Positions 1 through 8,697 of a stretch of 64,000 nucleotides of DNA are shown piece after piece. This stretch comes from JAJKJG01 sp036389455 (GTDB lineage: Bacteria; Pseudomonadota; Alphaproteobacteria; Rhizobiales; Beijerinckiaceae): the NCBI GenBank assembly GCA_036389455.1, contig DASVPW010000119.1, positions 1 to 64,000 of the forward strand, given 5' to 3'. Positions within the stretch are counted from its first letter, which is position 1. Every line of letters begins with the position of its first letter. The notes under the pieces are model-generated. The model was not told where the DNA came from. It did not search any database and saw only the letters and a list, made by a program, of their open reading frames with translations. Both the position numbers and the translations under genes were made by a program.

Positions 1-1
1 C

Positions 2-199
2 GTCCGCTTCGCCGCGAAAGGCCATGACGCGAGCGGGATCGACATGCTGATGGGCGAGGTCGAGGCGCTCTATTGCGCCGGCCCCGCCGGCGGGGCGGGC
101 GTGCGGCGCCGCATCACGCCGCGGCTCGCGAGCGCGTCGTGCCTGATCGAGCGCAGCCTCGTGCGGCCCGCGGTCTCCTTCGTCGGAGGGGGCGCATGA
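2..199 (+). CDS. AtuA-like (DUF1446) protein, C-terminal end only
   Basis: This open frame enters from the left edge and ends at a TGA at 197-199, leaving about 65 residues. The tail resembles the C-terminus of acyclic terpene utilisation AtuA / DUF1446 proteins. The best support is the next gene, which matches the small AtuA partner and overlaps this stop as ATGA. AtuA proteins are linked to terpenoid acyl-CoA catabolism, but the exact substrate is unknown in most alphaproteobacteria. Too little remains to see a catalytic motif, so the name rests mainly on context. Confidence 0.55.
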   Translation, partial: VRFAAKGHDASGIDMLMGEVEALYCAGPAGGAGVRRRITPRLASASCLIERSLVRPAVSFVGGGA

Positions 200-582
200 G
201 CGCGCTCGCCGACGTCCCGCTCTACCGGCTCGCCCATGCCCGCTCCGGCGACAAGGGCAACCGGGCGAACATCGCCGTGGTCTGCCGCGAGCCTGCCTTC
301 TATCCCGCGCTCGCCGAGGCGCTCACGGCCGAGCGCGTGGCGGAGGTATTCGCGAGCCGCCGTCCGAGCCGCGTCGTGCGCTACGACCTGCCGAAGCTCG
401 CCGCCTTCAACTTCGTGCTGGACGAGGTCCTCGAAGGCGGCGTCAACGCGAGCCTCGGCCTCGACGGGCACGGCAAGTCGCTCTCCTTCCTGCTCCTTGC
501 CGCGACCGTGCGCGTCCCCGCCGCGCTCGCCGAAGGCACGGCTGCCCGGCACGCCGCCGACGACAAGCTCCCTGCCGAATAG
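196..582 (+). CDS. AtuA-related small partner protein
   Basis: A 128-residue cytosolic protein without signal peptide or membrane segment. It begins at an ATG that overlaps the stop of the previous gene (ATGA at 196-199), so the two are translationally coupled. Near residue 18 it has the SGDKGN motif, followed by RANIAV, both characteristic of the small domain found at the C-terminus of, or next to, AtuA/DUF1446 proteins. In many genomes the two parts are one polypeptide; here they are separate adjacent genes. The biochemical role of the domain is not established. Confidence 0.75.
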   Translation: MSALADVPLYRLAHARSGDKGNRANIAVVCREPAFYPALAEALTAERVAEVFASRRPSRVVRYDLPKLAAFNFVLDEVLEGGVNASLGLDGHGKSLSFLLLAATVRVPAALAEGTAARHAADDKLPAE

Positions 583-598
583 ACGAAGAGGAACGACC

Positions 599-1567
599 AT
601 GAGGCTGAAGACCGTCCTCGCCGCCTGCCTTGCCGGCATCGCGGCCATTTCCGCCCTGCCAGCCGCGGCGCAGAGCTATCCCACGCGCAACATCAAGTTC
701 ATCGTGCCCTTCCAGGCGGGCAGCGCGACCGACGCGCTCGCGCGCATCGTCGGCGAGCACGTCGGCAGGAGCCTCGGCCGCGCGGTGATCGTCGAGAACA
801 TGGCCGGCGCGAGCGGCGTCGTCGCGGCCCAGAACGTCGCCCGCGCCGAGCCCGACGGCCACACCGTGCTCATCTCGACCAACACGACGCACGGCGCGAA
901 CCAGAGCCTCCTCAAGAGCGTGCCCTACGACGCCGTCAACGGGTTCGAGCATGTGACGAAGCTCGGCACGATCACGCTCGCGCTCATCGCCAATCCGTCC
1001 GTGCCGGCGAACGACGTCCGGGAGCTGATCGCCTATGCCAAGGCGAACCCGGGCAAGCTCACCTTCGGCTCGGGCTCGAGCTCGTCGCGGATCGCCGGCG
1101 AGATGTTGAAGTCGCTCGGGGACATCGACATCGTCCACGTGCCCTACCGCTCGAACCCGCAGGCCATCACCGACATCCTCGGGGGACAGATCAACCTCTT
1201 CTTCGCCGACATCTCGACGACCCTGCCGCAGGTCAAGGCCGGCAAGGTCAAGGGCTTCGCGGTCTCGACGGCGCAGCGCTCGAAGCTCGCGCCGGACCTT
1301 CCGACCATGATCGAGGCCGGCGTGCCGAACTATGACCTCGCGGCCTGGTTTGCGGCCTTCGTGCCGGCCAAGACCCCGAAGCCCGTGGTCGACAAGCTGC
1401 GCGAGGCCCTCGTCGCCGCCGTGAACGATCCCGCGACCCAGGAGAAGCTCCTCGCCGCCGGAATCGAGCCCGAGACCAGCACCTCCGAGGAGCTCAAGGC
1501 TTTCGTCGCGGCCGAGATCAAGAAATGGGCGGAGATCGTGAAGGCGGCCGGGATCCAGCCGGAATGA
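599..1567 (+). CDS. Bug-family (TctC) periplasmic solute receptor
   Basis: A 322-residue secreted protein. The Sec signal peptide runs to about residue 25, ending AAAQ. The mature part opens with YPTRNIKFIVPFQAGS, the standard start of Bug/TctC receptors, which bind carboxylates such as tricarboxylates or aromatic acids. The start at 599 lies 16 bases after the AtuA partner's stop and puts the signal peptide at the N-terminus. No TctA/TctB genes are next to it, so it is an orphan receptor, as is common in this family. Its ligand may be related to the acyl-CoA pathway of the upstream genes, but this is inference. Confidence 0.9.
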   Translation: MRLKTVLAACLAGIAAISALPAAAQSYPTRNIKFIVPFQAGSATDALARIVGEHVGRSLGRAVIVENMAGASGVVAAQNVARAEPDGHTVLISTNTTHGANQSLLKSVPYDAVNGFEHVTKLGTITLALIANPSVPANDVRELIAYAKANPGKLTFGSGSSSSRIAGEMLKSLGDIDIVHVPYRSNPQAITDILGGQINLFFADISTTLPQVKAGKVKGFAVSTAQRSKLAPDLPTMIEAGVPNYDLAAWFAAFVPAKTPKPVVDKLREALVAAVNDPATQEKLLAAGIEPETSTSEELKAFVAAEIKKWAEIVKAAGIQPE

Positions 1568-2211
1568 CGGGCCGCGGCAGGGCTTCTGCGCGGCCGGGCG
1601 TCTCCCGGGCGAAGCGGTGTTCCGCAGGAGAAGGCTCGGGTCCCCTCGTCTGTCGATTGTCCACTTGCAGCGCCGGCGCGATCCGGGCGGTCCGGTCGAC
1701 GGCGCCGCGGCTCCGTGCGATGGGAAAGGGCCGGGACGAGCCCGGCCATGACGGGGGGAGAGCCGTTTATTTTCCGTCTGTCGATTGTCCACTTGTGATG
1801 CCGGCATGACGACGGCGGTCGGGGGGCCCGGCGCCGCGGCTTCGTGCGATGGGAAAAGGGCGGATCGAGCCCGGCCAAGACGGGGGAGAGCCGTCGTTTC
1901 TCCCATCCGTCTGTTGTCCACTGTCGCCGCCAGGCTCGATGCAGCGGTCCGGGCGACGGTCCCCCGGTTCCCCGCCGGCCCGCCAGCCAAGCTCGGCGAG
2001 GCGCGCGCGCCGAACGCGGCGTCCCCAGCGACGCATCGCCACGCCGCCCTCCGGAAGCTCGTGAGCACGCCCACCCGCCGCGGCGTCGGGCCGGTCCGGG
2101 CGCGCACGAGAGACGCCGGTCCCGAGGCGATGGCCGCCCCCGCAAGCCCCGCGACGACCGCCCGCTGCCTATTCGGTCACCTCGTCGGCACGGGCGAGAG
2201 GGTCGGCCCGC
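1568..2211. repeat. non-coding stretch with ~130-bp imperfect tandem repeat
   Basis: I see no credible gene in these 644 bases. The block starting GTCTGTCGATTGTCCACTTG occurs at 1648-1667 and again at 1776-1795, and a shorter version lacking CGAT starts at 1909. Between copies there are further shared blocks (for example CGTGCGATGGGAAA and the segment around GAGCCCGGCCA). The unit is therefore about 128-133 bp, with two nearly full copies and a partial third. The internal GAGCCCGGCCATGACG part resembles the palindromic elements at 37721 and 50225. Confidence 0.8.
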
Positions 2212-2631
2212 TCAAGCCGGAGAGGCGAGCGGCTTTCCCTTCTCCACGACATAGGTGATGATCAGCTTGGTCTTGGCGGTGCCGGCCTTGCCGCCGGCAT
2301 GGGGGGTGTTCGGCGGGACCTGGACCGCGTCGCCGGCCTTCAGCATGCGCGTCGGCTGGCCCTCGACCGGGAGCTCGAAGCCGCCTTCCAGGACATAGGC
2401 CGACTCGATCCCGGGATGCGTATGCCGCCCGACCGCGGTTCCCGCCTCGATTTCCGCTTCGACGAGGAGCGTCACGAAGCCGGGTGCCGGGCCGTCGCTT
2501 TGCGACAGGATTTTCCGCGTGACGCCCGGGGTGCCGGCGGCGGGCGGGCTCCCCTGCGCGGAGACCTCGCTCGCAACAAAGCCCGTGATGGCGCAGATCG
2601 CGCAACTCGCAAAACCGCGTCGTGTCAGCAT
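2212..2631 (-). CDS. secreted cupin-domain protein
   Basis: A 139-residue protein starting at 2631, where a GAGGG ribosome-binding site precedes the ATG. The N-terminus MLTRRGF has a twin-arginine motif followed by a hydrophobic stretch ending near VSAQ, so Tat export to the periplasm is likely. The mature part is a single small beta-barrel cupin: the metal-binding pattern HTHPGIE lies in the middle and a second segment with PPNTPHA follows. Small cupins of this type bind a metal, but the substrate cannot be read from sequence. It stands alone, upstream of the large dehydrogenase on the same strand. Confidence 0.85.
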   Translation of the reverse strand: MLTRRGFASCAICAITGFVASEVSAQGSPPAAGTPGVTRKILSQSDGPAPGFVTLLVEAEIEAGTAVGRHTHPGIESAYVLEGGFELPVEGQPTRMLKAGDAVQVPPNTPHAGGKAGTAKTKLIITYVVEKGKPLASPA

Positions 2632-2815
2632 GGCACCCTCCCTGTCGGCTCCGGGCCGCATTCCGCCCGAGCGCGGCGGTCAGGGTAACCGCGTTCGGGC
2701 CGCACGCAAGCTGCCTCGCTCGATCACCTCGTCGGCGCAGCCGAGGAGTAGCGCCGCCACAGCACATCCCCCTCCGCCGGTTGTCCACTCTCCCTTCGGG
2801 GAGGAGGGCCGCCGC

Positions 2816-5746
2816 TCAGGCGAGCGCCTGGTCGAGCACCCGGGCGACGTGGACCGCCTCGCGGCCGACGCCGTCGTGGATCTGGTGGCGGCAGCTCGTG
2901 CCGTCGGCGACGACGAGGTCGGCGGGGGAGGCCTGGCGCAAGGCGGGGAACAGCGAGAGCTCGCCCATGGCGAAGGACACGTCGATGGTCTTCGGGTCGT
3001 AGCCGAAGGCGCCGGCCATGCCGCAGCAGCTCGATTCGATCACCTCGACCTGAAGGCCGGGCACCGCCCGCAGCACGCTCTCGACCGCGCCCATGCCGCC
3101 GAAGGATTTCTGGTGGCAGTGGCCGTGGAGGTGGGCCCGGCGCGCCGCCTGGCCGCGCAAGGGGAGGGCGGTCGTCCCCGCCGCGATGTCCTTCGCCAGA
3201 AGCTCCTCCAGGAGGAACGAGGCTTCGGAGAGCGGCGCGGCCTCGTCCTTCGGCAGGAGCGAGAAGAATTCGTCGCGGAAGGTGTAGAGGCAGGAGGGCT
3301 CGAGGCCGACGACGCGGGCGCCGCGTGCCACGAAGGGCGAGAGCGCGTCGAGGGTGCGCCGCGCCTCGTCCCGGGCCTCGTCGACGAGGCCGGCCGAGAG
3401 GAAGGTGCGGCCGCAGCACAAGGGGCGGCCGCCTTTCGCCGGCGCGGCGTGGTGGAGGCGGTAGCCGGCCGCTTTCAGGACCCGCTCCGCGGCTGAAAGA
3501 TTCTCGGGCTCGAAGTAGCGGTTGAAGGTATCCCCGAACAGGACGAGGTCGCGGCCGTCGCCCCGCACCGCCTCCGGCGATGCAGTCGGACCCGCCTCGC
3601 GCCAGGGTCTTTTCCACTTCGGCATCGAGCGGCGCGCGGAAAAGCACAACGCGGCTTCCGAGGCGCGGGCCGCGCCGGGGATTCGGTCGCGGAGATTCAG
3701 GACGCCGCCCAGCTTCGATGCATAGGGGGCATAGCGCGGCAGGTACGCGACGAGCTTCTCCTTCGCCGGCCGCCCGTGGCGCTCATAATAGTGGTGCAGG
3801 AACTCGATCTTCATCTTGGCGACGTCGACGCCGGTCGGGCACTCGCGGCGGCAGCCCTTGCAGGAGACGCAGAGGTCGAGGGTCTCCTTCATCTCGTGCG
3901 AGGTGAAGGCGCCGGGGCCGAGCTGGCCGGAGATCGCGAGGCGGAGCGAATTCGCGCGGCCCCGCGTGAGGTGCTTCTCGTCGAGGGTCGCCCGATAGGA
4001 CGGGCACATGGTGCCGCCCACGAGCTTCCGGCAGGTGCCGTTGTTGTTGCACATCTCGACGGCGCCCCCGAAGCCTCCCCACTCGGACCAATCGAGGGCG
4101 GTCTTCACCGGCTCCGTGACGGCGTAGCCTTGCGGGAAGCGCATCAGCGAGCGGTCGTCCATGCGGTAGGGCCGCACGATCTTGCCCGGATTGAGCCGCG
4201 CGTCCGGATCGAAGGCGTCCTTCACCTCCTCGAAGGCGCCGACGAGCCGCTCCCCGAACATCCTTTTGTGGAACTCGGAGCGGGAGATGCCGTCCCCGTG
4301 CTCGCCGGAGTGCGAGCCCTTGAACTGCCGGACAAGGTCGCAGGCGGCCTCCGCGATCCCGCGCATGGCGCGCGCACCCGCCTCGTCCTTCATGTTGAGG
4401 ATCGGCCGCACGTGCAGGCAGCCGACCGAGGCGTGCGCGTACCAGGTGCCGCGGGTGCCGTGGCGCTCGAAGAGGCCGGTGATCGCCGCCGTGTAGTCGG
4501 CGAGGTGCTCGAGCGGCACCGCGCAGTCCTCGATGAAGGACACGGGCTTCCCGTCCCCCTTCATCGACATCATGATGTTGAGGCAGGCCTCGCGCACCTC
4601 CCAGACCTGCCGCTGCGCCGCCGCCTCCGTCACCTCCACGACGGCGTCGGGGAAGCCGTGGTCGGCCATGCACTGGTCGAGGCGGCGAAGGTCCGCGAGG
4701 AGCGCGTCCCGGTCCTCGCCGGCGAATTCCACCAGCAGCAGGCAGTTCGGCCGCCCCTTGGTGATCCGCGCCAGCGTATGCCGGAACAAGGGGATGTCGG
4801 CGCCGAGCACCAGCACGTTGTTGTCGACGAGCTCGACCGCCACAGGCCCCAGCGCCACGATGTGGCGGGTCGTCTCCATGGCGGAGCGGAAGCTCGGAAA
4901 GTGGCACACCCCCATGACCCGGTGCTTCGGCAGGGGCGAGAGCTTCAGGGTCACTCCGGTCGTGAGCGCAAGGGTGCCCTCGGAGCCGACGAGGAGGTGG
5001 GCGAGGTTCGGCACCGGCTCGATCAGGCTGTCGAGGTTGTAGCCGCCGACCCGGCGCCGCACCTTGGGGAACCGCGCCTCGATCTCCTGGCGCTCGCGCT
5101 CGGCCAAGCCCAGCATCTTCGAGGCGAGCGCCCGCGTCCGGTCGGAGCCGGCGATGCCGCCGAGGTTGTCGACGCGCCCGAACGAGAAGCGCTCCCCGTC
5201 GGGCAGCATGGCCTCGACGGCGAGGACGTTGTCGACCATCTTGCCGTAGAAGATCGAGCGGGCGCCGCAGGAGTTGTTGCCGGTCATGCCGCCGATGGTG
5301 CAGCGGCTCGCCGTCGAAGGCTCGACCGGGAAGAACAGGCCGTCGGCGCGGAGCCGCGCGTTCAGCCGCTCCAGCACGATCCCGGGCGCGACCGTGACGG
5401 TCCGCTCGGCCGGGGCGTAGGCCCGCACCTCGCTGAGATAGCGCGAGAAATCGACCACGAGCCCCTCGCCGATGGGCTGGCCGTTCTGCGAGGTGCCGGC
5501 GCCGCGGGCGATCACGCTCACGCCCTCCTCGCGGGCGATCGTGAGCGTCGCCTCGAGGTCGTCCATACCCTTCGGGAATACCACCCCCAAAGGCATGATC
5601 TGGTAGATCGAAGCGTCGGTGGCGTAGCGGCCGCGGGTGAAGGCGTCGAACCTCGCCTCGCCTTCGATGGCGTTCGCGAGCTTCCGTTCTAGGCCGATGT
5701 TGCGGGAAAAGGCGTCCGCGCCCTTGCGGGCGAGCGTCGGGGACAA
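2816..5746 (-). CDS. FAD-linked oxidase / Fe-S 2-hydroxyacid dehydrogenase (YdiJ/GlcD type)
   Basis: A 976-residue fusion. The N-terminal half is a PCMH-type FAD-binding domain (RGAGTSQNGQPIGEG near residue 80; GGMTGNNSCG near 150) and the FAD-oxidase C-terminal domain. The last third is a ferredoxin-like part with CVSCKGCRRECP and then two CCG modules (CCGRTF, CCGMAG) typical of GlcF-like subunits. Such proteins oxidise D-2-hydroxyacids such as D-lactate, glycolate or D-2-hydroxyglutarate and pass electrons to the respiratory chain. It is divergent from a glyoxylate aminotransferase, which fits glycolate/glyoxylate metabolism, but the actual substrate is not proven. Confidence 0.9.
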   Translation of the reverse strand: MSPTLARKGADAFSRNIGLERKLANAIEGEARFDAFTRGRYATDASIYQIMPLGVVFPKGMDDLEATLTIAREEGVSVIARGAGTSQNGQPIGEGLVVDFSRYLSEVRAYAPAERTVTVAPGIVLERLNARLRADGLFFPVEPSTASRCTIGGMTGNNSCGARSIFYGKMVDNVLAVEAMLPDGERFSFGRVDNLGGIAGSDRTRALASKMLGLAERERQEIEARFPKVRRRVGGYNLDSLIEPVPNLAHLLVGSEGTLALTTGVTLKLSPLPKHRVMGVCHFPSFRSAMETTRHIVALGPVAVELVDNNVLVLGADIPLFRHTLARITKGRPNCLLLVEFAGEDRDALLADLRRLDQCMADHGFPDAVVEVTEAAAQRQVWEVREACLNIMMSMKGDGKPVSFIEDCAVPLEHLADYTAAITGLFERHGTRGTWYAHASVGCLHVRPILNMKDEAGARAMRGIAEAACDLVRQFKGSHSGEHGDGISRSEFHKRMFGERLVGAFEEVKDAFDPDARLNPGKIVRPYRMDDRSLMRFPQGYAVTEPVKTALDWSEWGGFGGAVEMCNNNGTCRKLVGGTMCPSYRATLDEKHLTRGRANSLRLAISGQLGPGAFTSHEMKETLDLCVSCKGCRRECPTGVDVAKMKIEFLHHYYERHGRPAKEKLVAYLPRYAPYASKLGGVLNLRDRIPGAARASEAALCFSARRSMPKWKRPWREAGPTASPEAVRGDGRDLVLFGDTFNRYFEPENLSAAERVLKAAGYRLHHAAPAKGGRPLCCGRTFLSAGLVDEARDEARRTLDALSPFVARGARVVGLEPSCLYTFRDEFFSLLPKDEAAPLSEASFLLEELLAKDIAAGTTALPLRGQAARRAHLHGHCHQKSFGGMGAVESVLRAVPGLQVEVIESSCCGMAGAFGYDPKTIDVSFAMGELSLFPALRQASPADLVVADGTSCRHQIHDGVGREAVHVARVLDQALA

Positions 5747-5871
5747 CGGTACGAACCTTCTTCAAGCTTGGGTGCGGCGCGCGCTTGCTTTGTCTGGCCT
5801 ACATAATACAAGACCCCTCGACCATGAAAGCATCGGGGAGCGCCTAGGCGCGCCAGGACCCGGAGACCGCC

Positions 5872-7062
5872 ATGAGCCATCCAGGCCGCCACTTCCTCCA
5901 GATTCCGGGGCCGACCAACACGCCGCTGCCGGTGCTGGCTGCCATCGCCAAGCCTACCATCGACCACCGCGGGCCCGAGTTCGGCAAGCTTGGCCGCGAG
6001 GTGCTCGCCGGCATCAAGACCATCTTCAAGACCGAGAAGCCGGTCGTCATCTACCCGGCCTCCGGCACCGGCGCCTGGGAGGCGGCCCTCGTCAACACCC
6101 TCTCGCCCGGCGACAAGGTGCTGATGTTCGAGACCGGCTGGTTCGCGACGCTTTGGAACAAGATGGCAGGCCGCCTCGGCATCCAGGCGGAGTTCATCAA
6201 GGGCGACTGGCGCTCGGGCGTTAACGCCGACTTGATCGAGGCGCGCCTTCGCGAGGACAAGGGGCGCGAGATCAAGGCCGTCGCCATCGTCCACAACGAG
6301 ACCTCGACCGGCGTCGCCTCGAACGTCGCGGCCGTGCGCCGCGCCATCGACCGGGCCGGCCACCCGGCGCTCCTCCTCGTCGACACGATTTCCTCGCTCG
6401 GCTCGATCGACTACCGCCACGACGAGTGGGGCGTCGACGTCACCGTCGGCGGCTCGCAGAAGGGGCTGATGCTGCCGCCGGGGCTCTCCTTCAACGCCGT
6501 CTCGGACAAGGCGCTGGCGGCCTCGAAGACCGCTAGGCTCCCGCGCTCGTTCTGGGCCTGGGACGAGATGATCGCCTCAAACCAGACCGGCTACTTCCCC
6601 TACACGCCCGCCACCAACATGCTCCAGGGTCTGAAGGTTGCGATCGACATGCTGCATGAGGAAGGTCTCGACAACGTCTTCCACCGCCACGACCGCGCAG
6701 CGGAGGCGACGCGCCGGGCGGTGCGGCACTGGGGCTTCGAGATCCAGTGCCAGAACCCCTCCGAGTACTCCTCGTCCCTCACCGCCGTGCGCCTGCCCGA
6801 GGGGCACTCGGCCGACAAGCTGAGGGCCGAGATCCTCGAGCGCTGCAACATGTCGCTCGGCAACGGCCTCGGGCCCCTTGCCGACAAGGTCTTCCGCATC
6901 GGCCACCTCGGCGATTTCCATGACCTCATGGTGACGGGCACGCTCTCGGGCGTCGAGATCGGGCTCAAAGCCCGCGGCATCCCGCACCGCTCCGGCGGCG
7001 TCGAGGCGGCGATGAGCTACCTCGCCGGCAACGCCGGGCCGGTCGCGCAGGCGGCGGAATAA
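5872..7062 (+). CDS. alanine/serine--glyoxylate aminotransferase (class V PLP)
   Basis: A 396-residue cytosolic class V aminotransferase. The N-terminus has IPGPTNTP, and the PLP lysine is K197 in GGSQKGLM, with the aspartate of LLVDTISS (D171) upstream. The ETSTG segment near residue 143 is typical of serine/alanine-glyoxylate aminotransferases. It would convert glyoxylate to glycine using serine or alanine as amino donor. It is divergent from the FAD/Fe-S dehydrogenase, which could supply glyoxylate. In methylotrophs the same family works in the serine cycle, but no other serine-cycle gene is visible here, so I do not assume that role. Confidence 0.9.
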   Translation: MSHPGRHFLQIPGPTNTPLPVLAAIAKPTIDHRGPEFGKLGREVLAGIKTIFKTEKPVVIYPASGTGAWEAALVNTLSPGDKVLMFETGWFATLWNKMAGRLGIQAEFIKGDWRSGVNADLIEARLREDKGREIKAVAIVHNETSTGVASNVAAVRRAIDRAGHPALLLVDTISSLGSIDYRHDEWGVDVTVGGSQKGLMLPPGLSFNAVSDKALAASKTARLPRSFWAWDEMIASNQTGYFPYTPATNMLQGLKVAIDMLHEEGLDNVFHRHDRAAEATRRAVRHWGFEIQCQNPSEYSSSLTAVRLPEGHSADKLRAEILERCNMSLGNGLGPLADKVFRIGHLGDFHDLMVTGTLSGVEIGLKARGIPHRSGGVEAAMSYLAGNAGPVAQAAE

Positions 7063-7099
7063 TCAGGCAACAAGAACAAGGCACTTGGAGGAACAGACC

Positions 7100-8092
7100 A
7101 TGCAATTCCTGAAGACAGCAGCCCTCGCCGCCGCTGCGTCCGTGCTGGCCCTCGCCCCGGCGCAGGCCGCCTGGGAGCCGACGAAATCAATCGAGATCGT
7201 GGTGCCGGCGGGGGCCGGCGGCGCGACGGACCAGATGGCCCGGATGATCCAGGCCGCCGTCCAGAAGAACAACCTCCTGAAGGTGCCGCTCGTCGTCTCG
7301 CTCAAGGGCGGGGCGTCCGGCGCCGAAGGCCTCGTCTACATGAAGAGCGAGGGCGACGCCCACAAGTTCGTCATCGCGAACTCGGCGATCTACACCCTGC
7401 CGCTCTCCGCCAAGGTGCCGTTCAAGTGGCAGGAGCTGACGCCGGTCGCGATCATCGCGCTCGACCAGTTCGTGCTCTGGACGGACGCGAAGCTACCCTA
7501 CAAGACCACCAAAGAGTTCATCGACGCCGCGAAGGCCGCGAATCCGCCCTTCAAGATGGGCGGCACGGGCTCGAAGCGCGAGGACCACATCCTCACGGCC
7601 TTCATCGAGAAGAAGACCGGGGCGAAGTTCTCCTACCTCCCCTACAAGTCCGGCGGCGAGGCTGCGACCCAGCTCGTCGGCGGCCACACCGCCGCGAATG
7701 TCAACAACCCCTCCGAGAACCTCGAGGTGTGGCGCGCCGGGCAGGTGAAGGCGCTCTGCGTTTTTGACAAGGAGCGGATCGAGTACTCCGCGAAGGTCAC
7801 CCCGGACCAGTCCTGGAAGGACATTAAGACCTGCAAGGAGGAGGGGCTCGACATCGAGTACCTGATGCTGCGCGGCATCTTCCTGCCGGGCAAGGTCACG
7901 GCCGAGCAGACCGCCTTCTACATCGACCTGTTCAAGAAGATCGCCGCGACCCAGGAATACAAGGACTACATGGAGAAGCAGGCGCTCAAGCCGTCGTTCC
8001 TCACGGGCCAGGACATGATCAAGTTCCTGGAGGAGGACGAGGCGACGAACAAGCAGCTCATGACCGAAGCCGGCTTCGTCGCCACGAACTGA
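7100..8092 (+). CDS. tctC: tripartite tricarboxylate transporter receptor (TctC/Bug)
   Basis: A 330-residue periplasmic binding protein. The start at 7100 follows a GGAGG site about 8 bases upstream. The signal peptide ends at AQA near residue 23, and the mature part begins WEPTKSIEIVVPAGAGG, the Bug family pattern. Here the receptor is followed by TctB and TctA genes, so it is a full TTT transporter. A strong hairpin with a T run lies between it and tctB (8111-8138) and probably makes the receptor more abundant than the membrane parts. The ligand is a carboxylate of unknown identity. Confidence 0.92.
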   Translation: MQFLKTAALAAAASVLALAPAQAAWEPTKSIEIVVPAGAGGATDQMARMIQAAVQKNNLLKVPLVVSLKGGASGAEGLVYMKSEGDAHKFVIANSAIYTLPLSAKVPFKWQELTPVAIIALDQFVLWTDAKLPYKTTKEFIDAAKAANPPFKMGGTGSKREDHILTAFIEKKTGAKFSYLPYKSGGEAATQLVGGHTAANVNNPSENLEVWRAGQVKALCVFDKERIEYSAKVTPDQSWKDIKTCKEEGLDIEYLMLRGIFLPGKVTAEQTAFYIDLFKKIAATQEYKDYMEKQALKPSFLTGQDMIKFLEEDEATNKQLMTEAGFVATN

Positions 8093-8110
8093 TCTTTCCG
8101 CCTCGATCCC

Positions 8111-8138
8111 GGCCGGGGCCGCGCCGCCCCGGCCTTTT
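8111..8138 (+). terminator. intra-operon terminator/attenuator after the TctC receptor
   Basis: Nine-base arms GGCCGGGGC (8111-8119) and GCCCCGGCC (8126-8134) pair perfectly around a six-base loop and are followed by TTTT. It lies 18 bases after the receptor stop and 28 bases before tctB, so partial read-through would favour receptor synthesis. Confidence 0.75.
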
Positions 8139-8166
8139 CGTGTAAAAAGCAAGAACGGAGAACGGG

Positions 8167-8688
8167 ATGGACGTCGAGGATGCCGATGCGACCCCCGTGG
8201 ACGATCGCCCCGTGGTCGGCTCGCGGCCGGTCGAGATCGTGGTCTCGCTTCTTTTGTTCGCTCTCGCCTGCCTCCTCGGCTGGGACAGCTGGCGCATCGG
8301 CGCCGGCTGGGCGAGCGACGGGCCTGAGGCCGGCTACTTCCCGTTCTACCTCTCGATCCTGCTCGGGGCCGCGAGCCTCTACGGCGTCGGCGTCGCGGTC
8401 GCGGACCGGGCGCTGTCCGGCGACGCCTTCGTCACCCACGACCAGTTCCGCCGCGTGCTCCAGGTCCTCGTGCCGACCTTCCTGTTCTGCGCCCTCACCG
8501 CGGTCCTCGGTCTCTACGTCGCGAGCTTCATTCTCATCGCCGGGTTCATGTGGCTCATCGGGCGGATTGCGCTCTGGAAGTCACTCCTGACCGCCTTCAT
8601 TTTCGTCGCGGTCATGTTCGCGACCTTCGACGTCGCCTTCGACGTCATCATGCCGAAGGGCCCGCTCGAGGCGGCCTTCGGACGGTAA
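8167..8688 (+). CDS. tctB: TctB-family small membrane subunit of a TTT transporter
   Basis: A 173-residue protein with about four hydrophobic segments (near residues 25-40, 58-80, 98-128 and 138-158), the size and topology of TctB. The phrase GPEAGYFPFYLS between the first two segments is a common TctB feature. It begins at 8167 after a purine-rich site and ends nine bases before tctA. TctB is the small, poorly conserved integral membrane partner of TctA in proton- or sodium-driven carboxylate uptake. Confidence 0.9.
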   Translation: MDVEDADATPVDDRPVVGSRPVEIVVSLLLFALACLLGWDSWRIGAGWASDGPEAGYFPFYLSILLGAASLYGVGVAVADRALSGDAFVTHDQFRRVLQVLVPTFLFCALTAVLGLYVASFILIAGFMWLIGRIALWKSLLTAFIFVAVMFATFDVAFDVIMPKGPLEAAFGR

Positions 8689-8697
8689 GGGACCGCG

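Noticed and set aside
1648..1923. Direct repeats considered as a CRISPR array
   Set aside because: Only two to three copies with about 130-bp spacing, the spacers are themselves similar, and no cas gene is in the window.
3776..5692. Plus-strand open frame of 638 codons
   Set aside because: It lies opposite the FAD/Fe-S dehydrogenase, whose motifs are unambiguous; the plus-strand translation has no recognisable domain.
5872..7062. Glyoxylate aminotransferase as evidence for a serine-cycle methylotroph
   Set aside because: No other serine-cycle or methanol-oxidation gene is visible; the divergent dehydrogenase suggests glycolate or hydroxyacid use instead.
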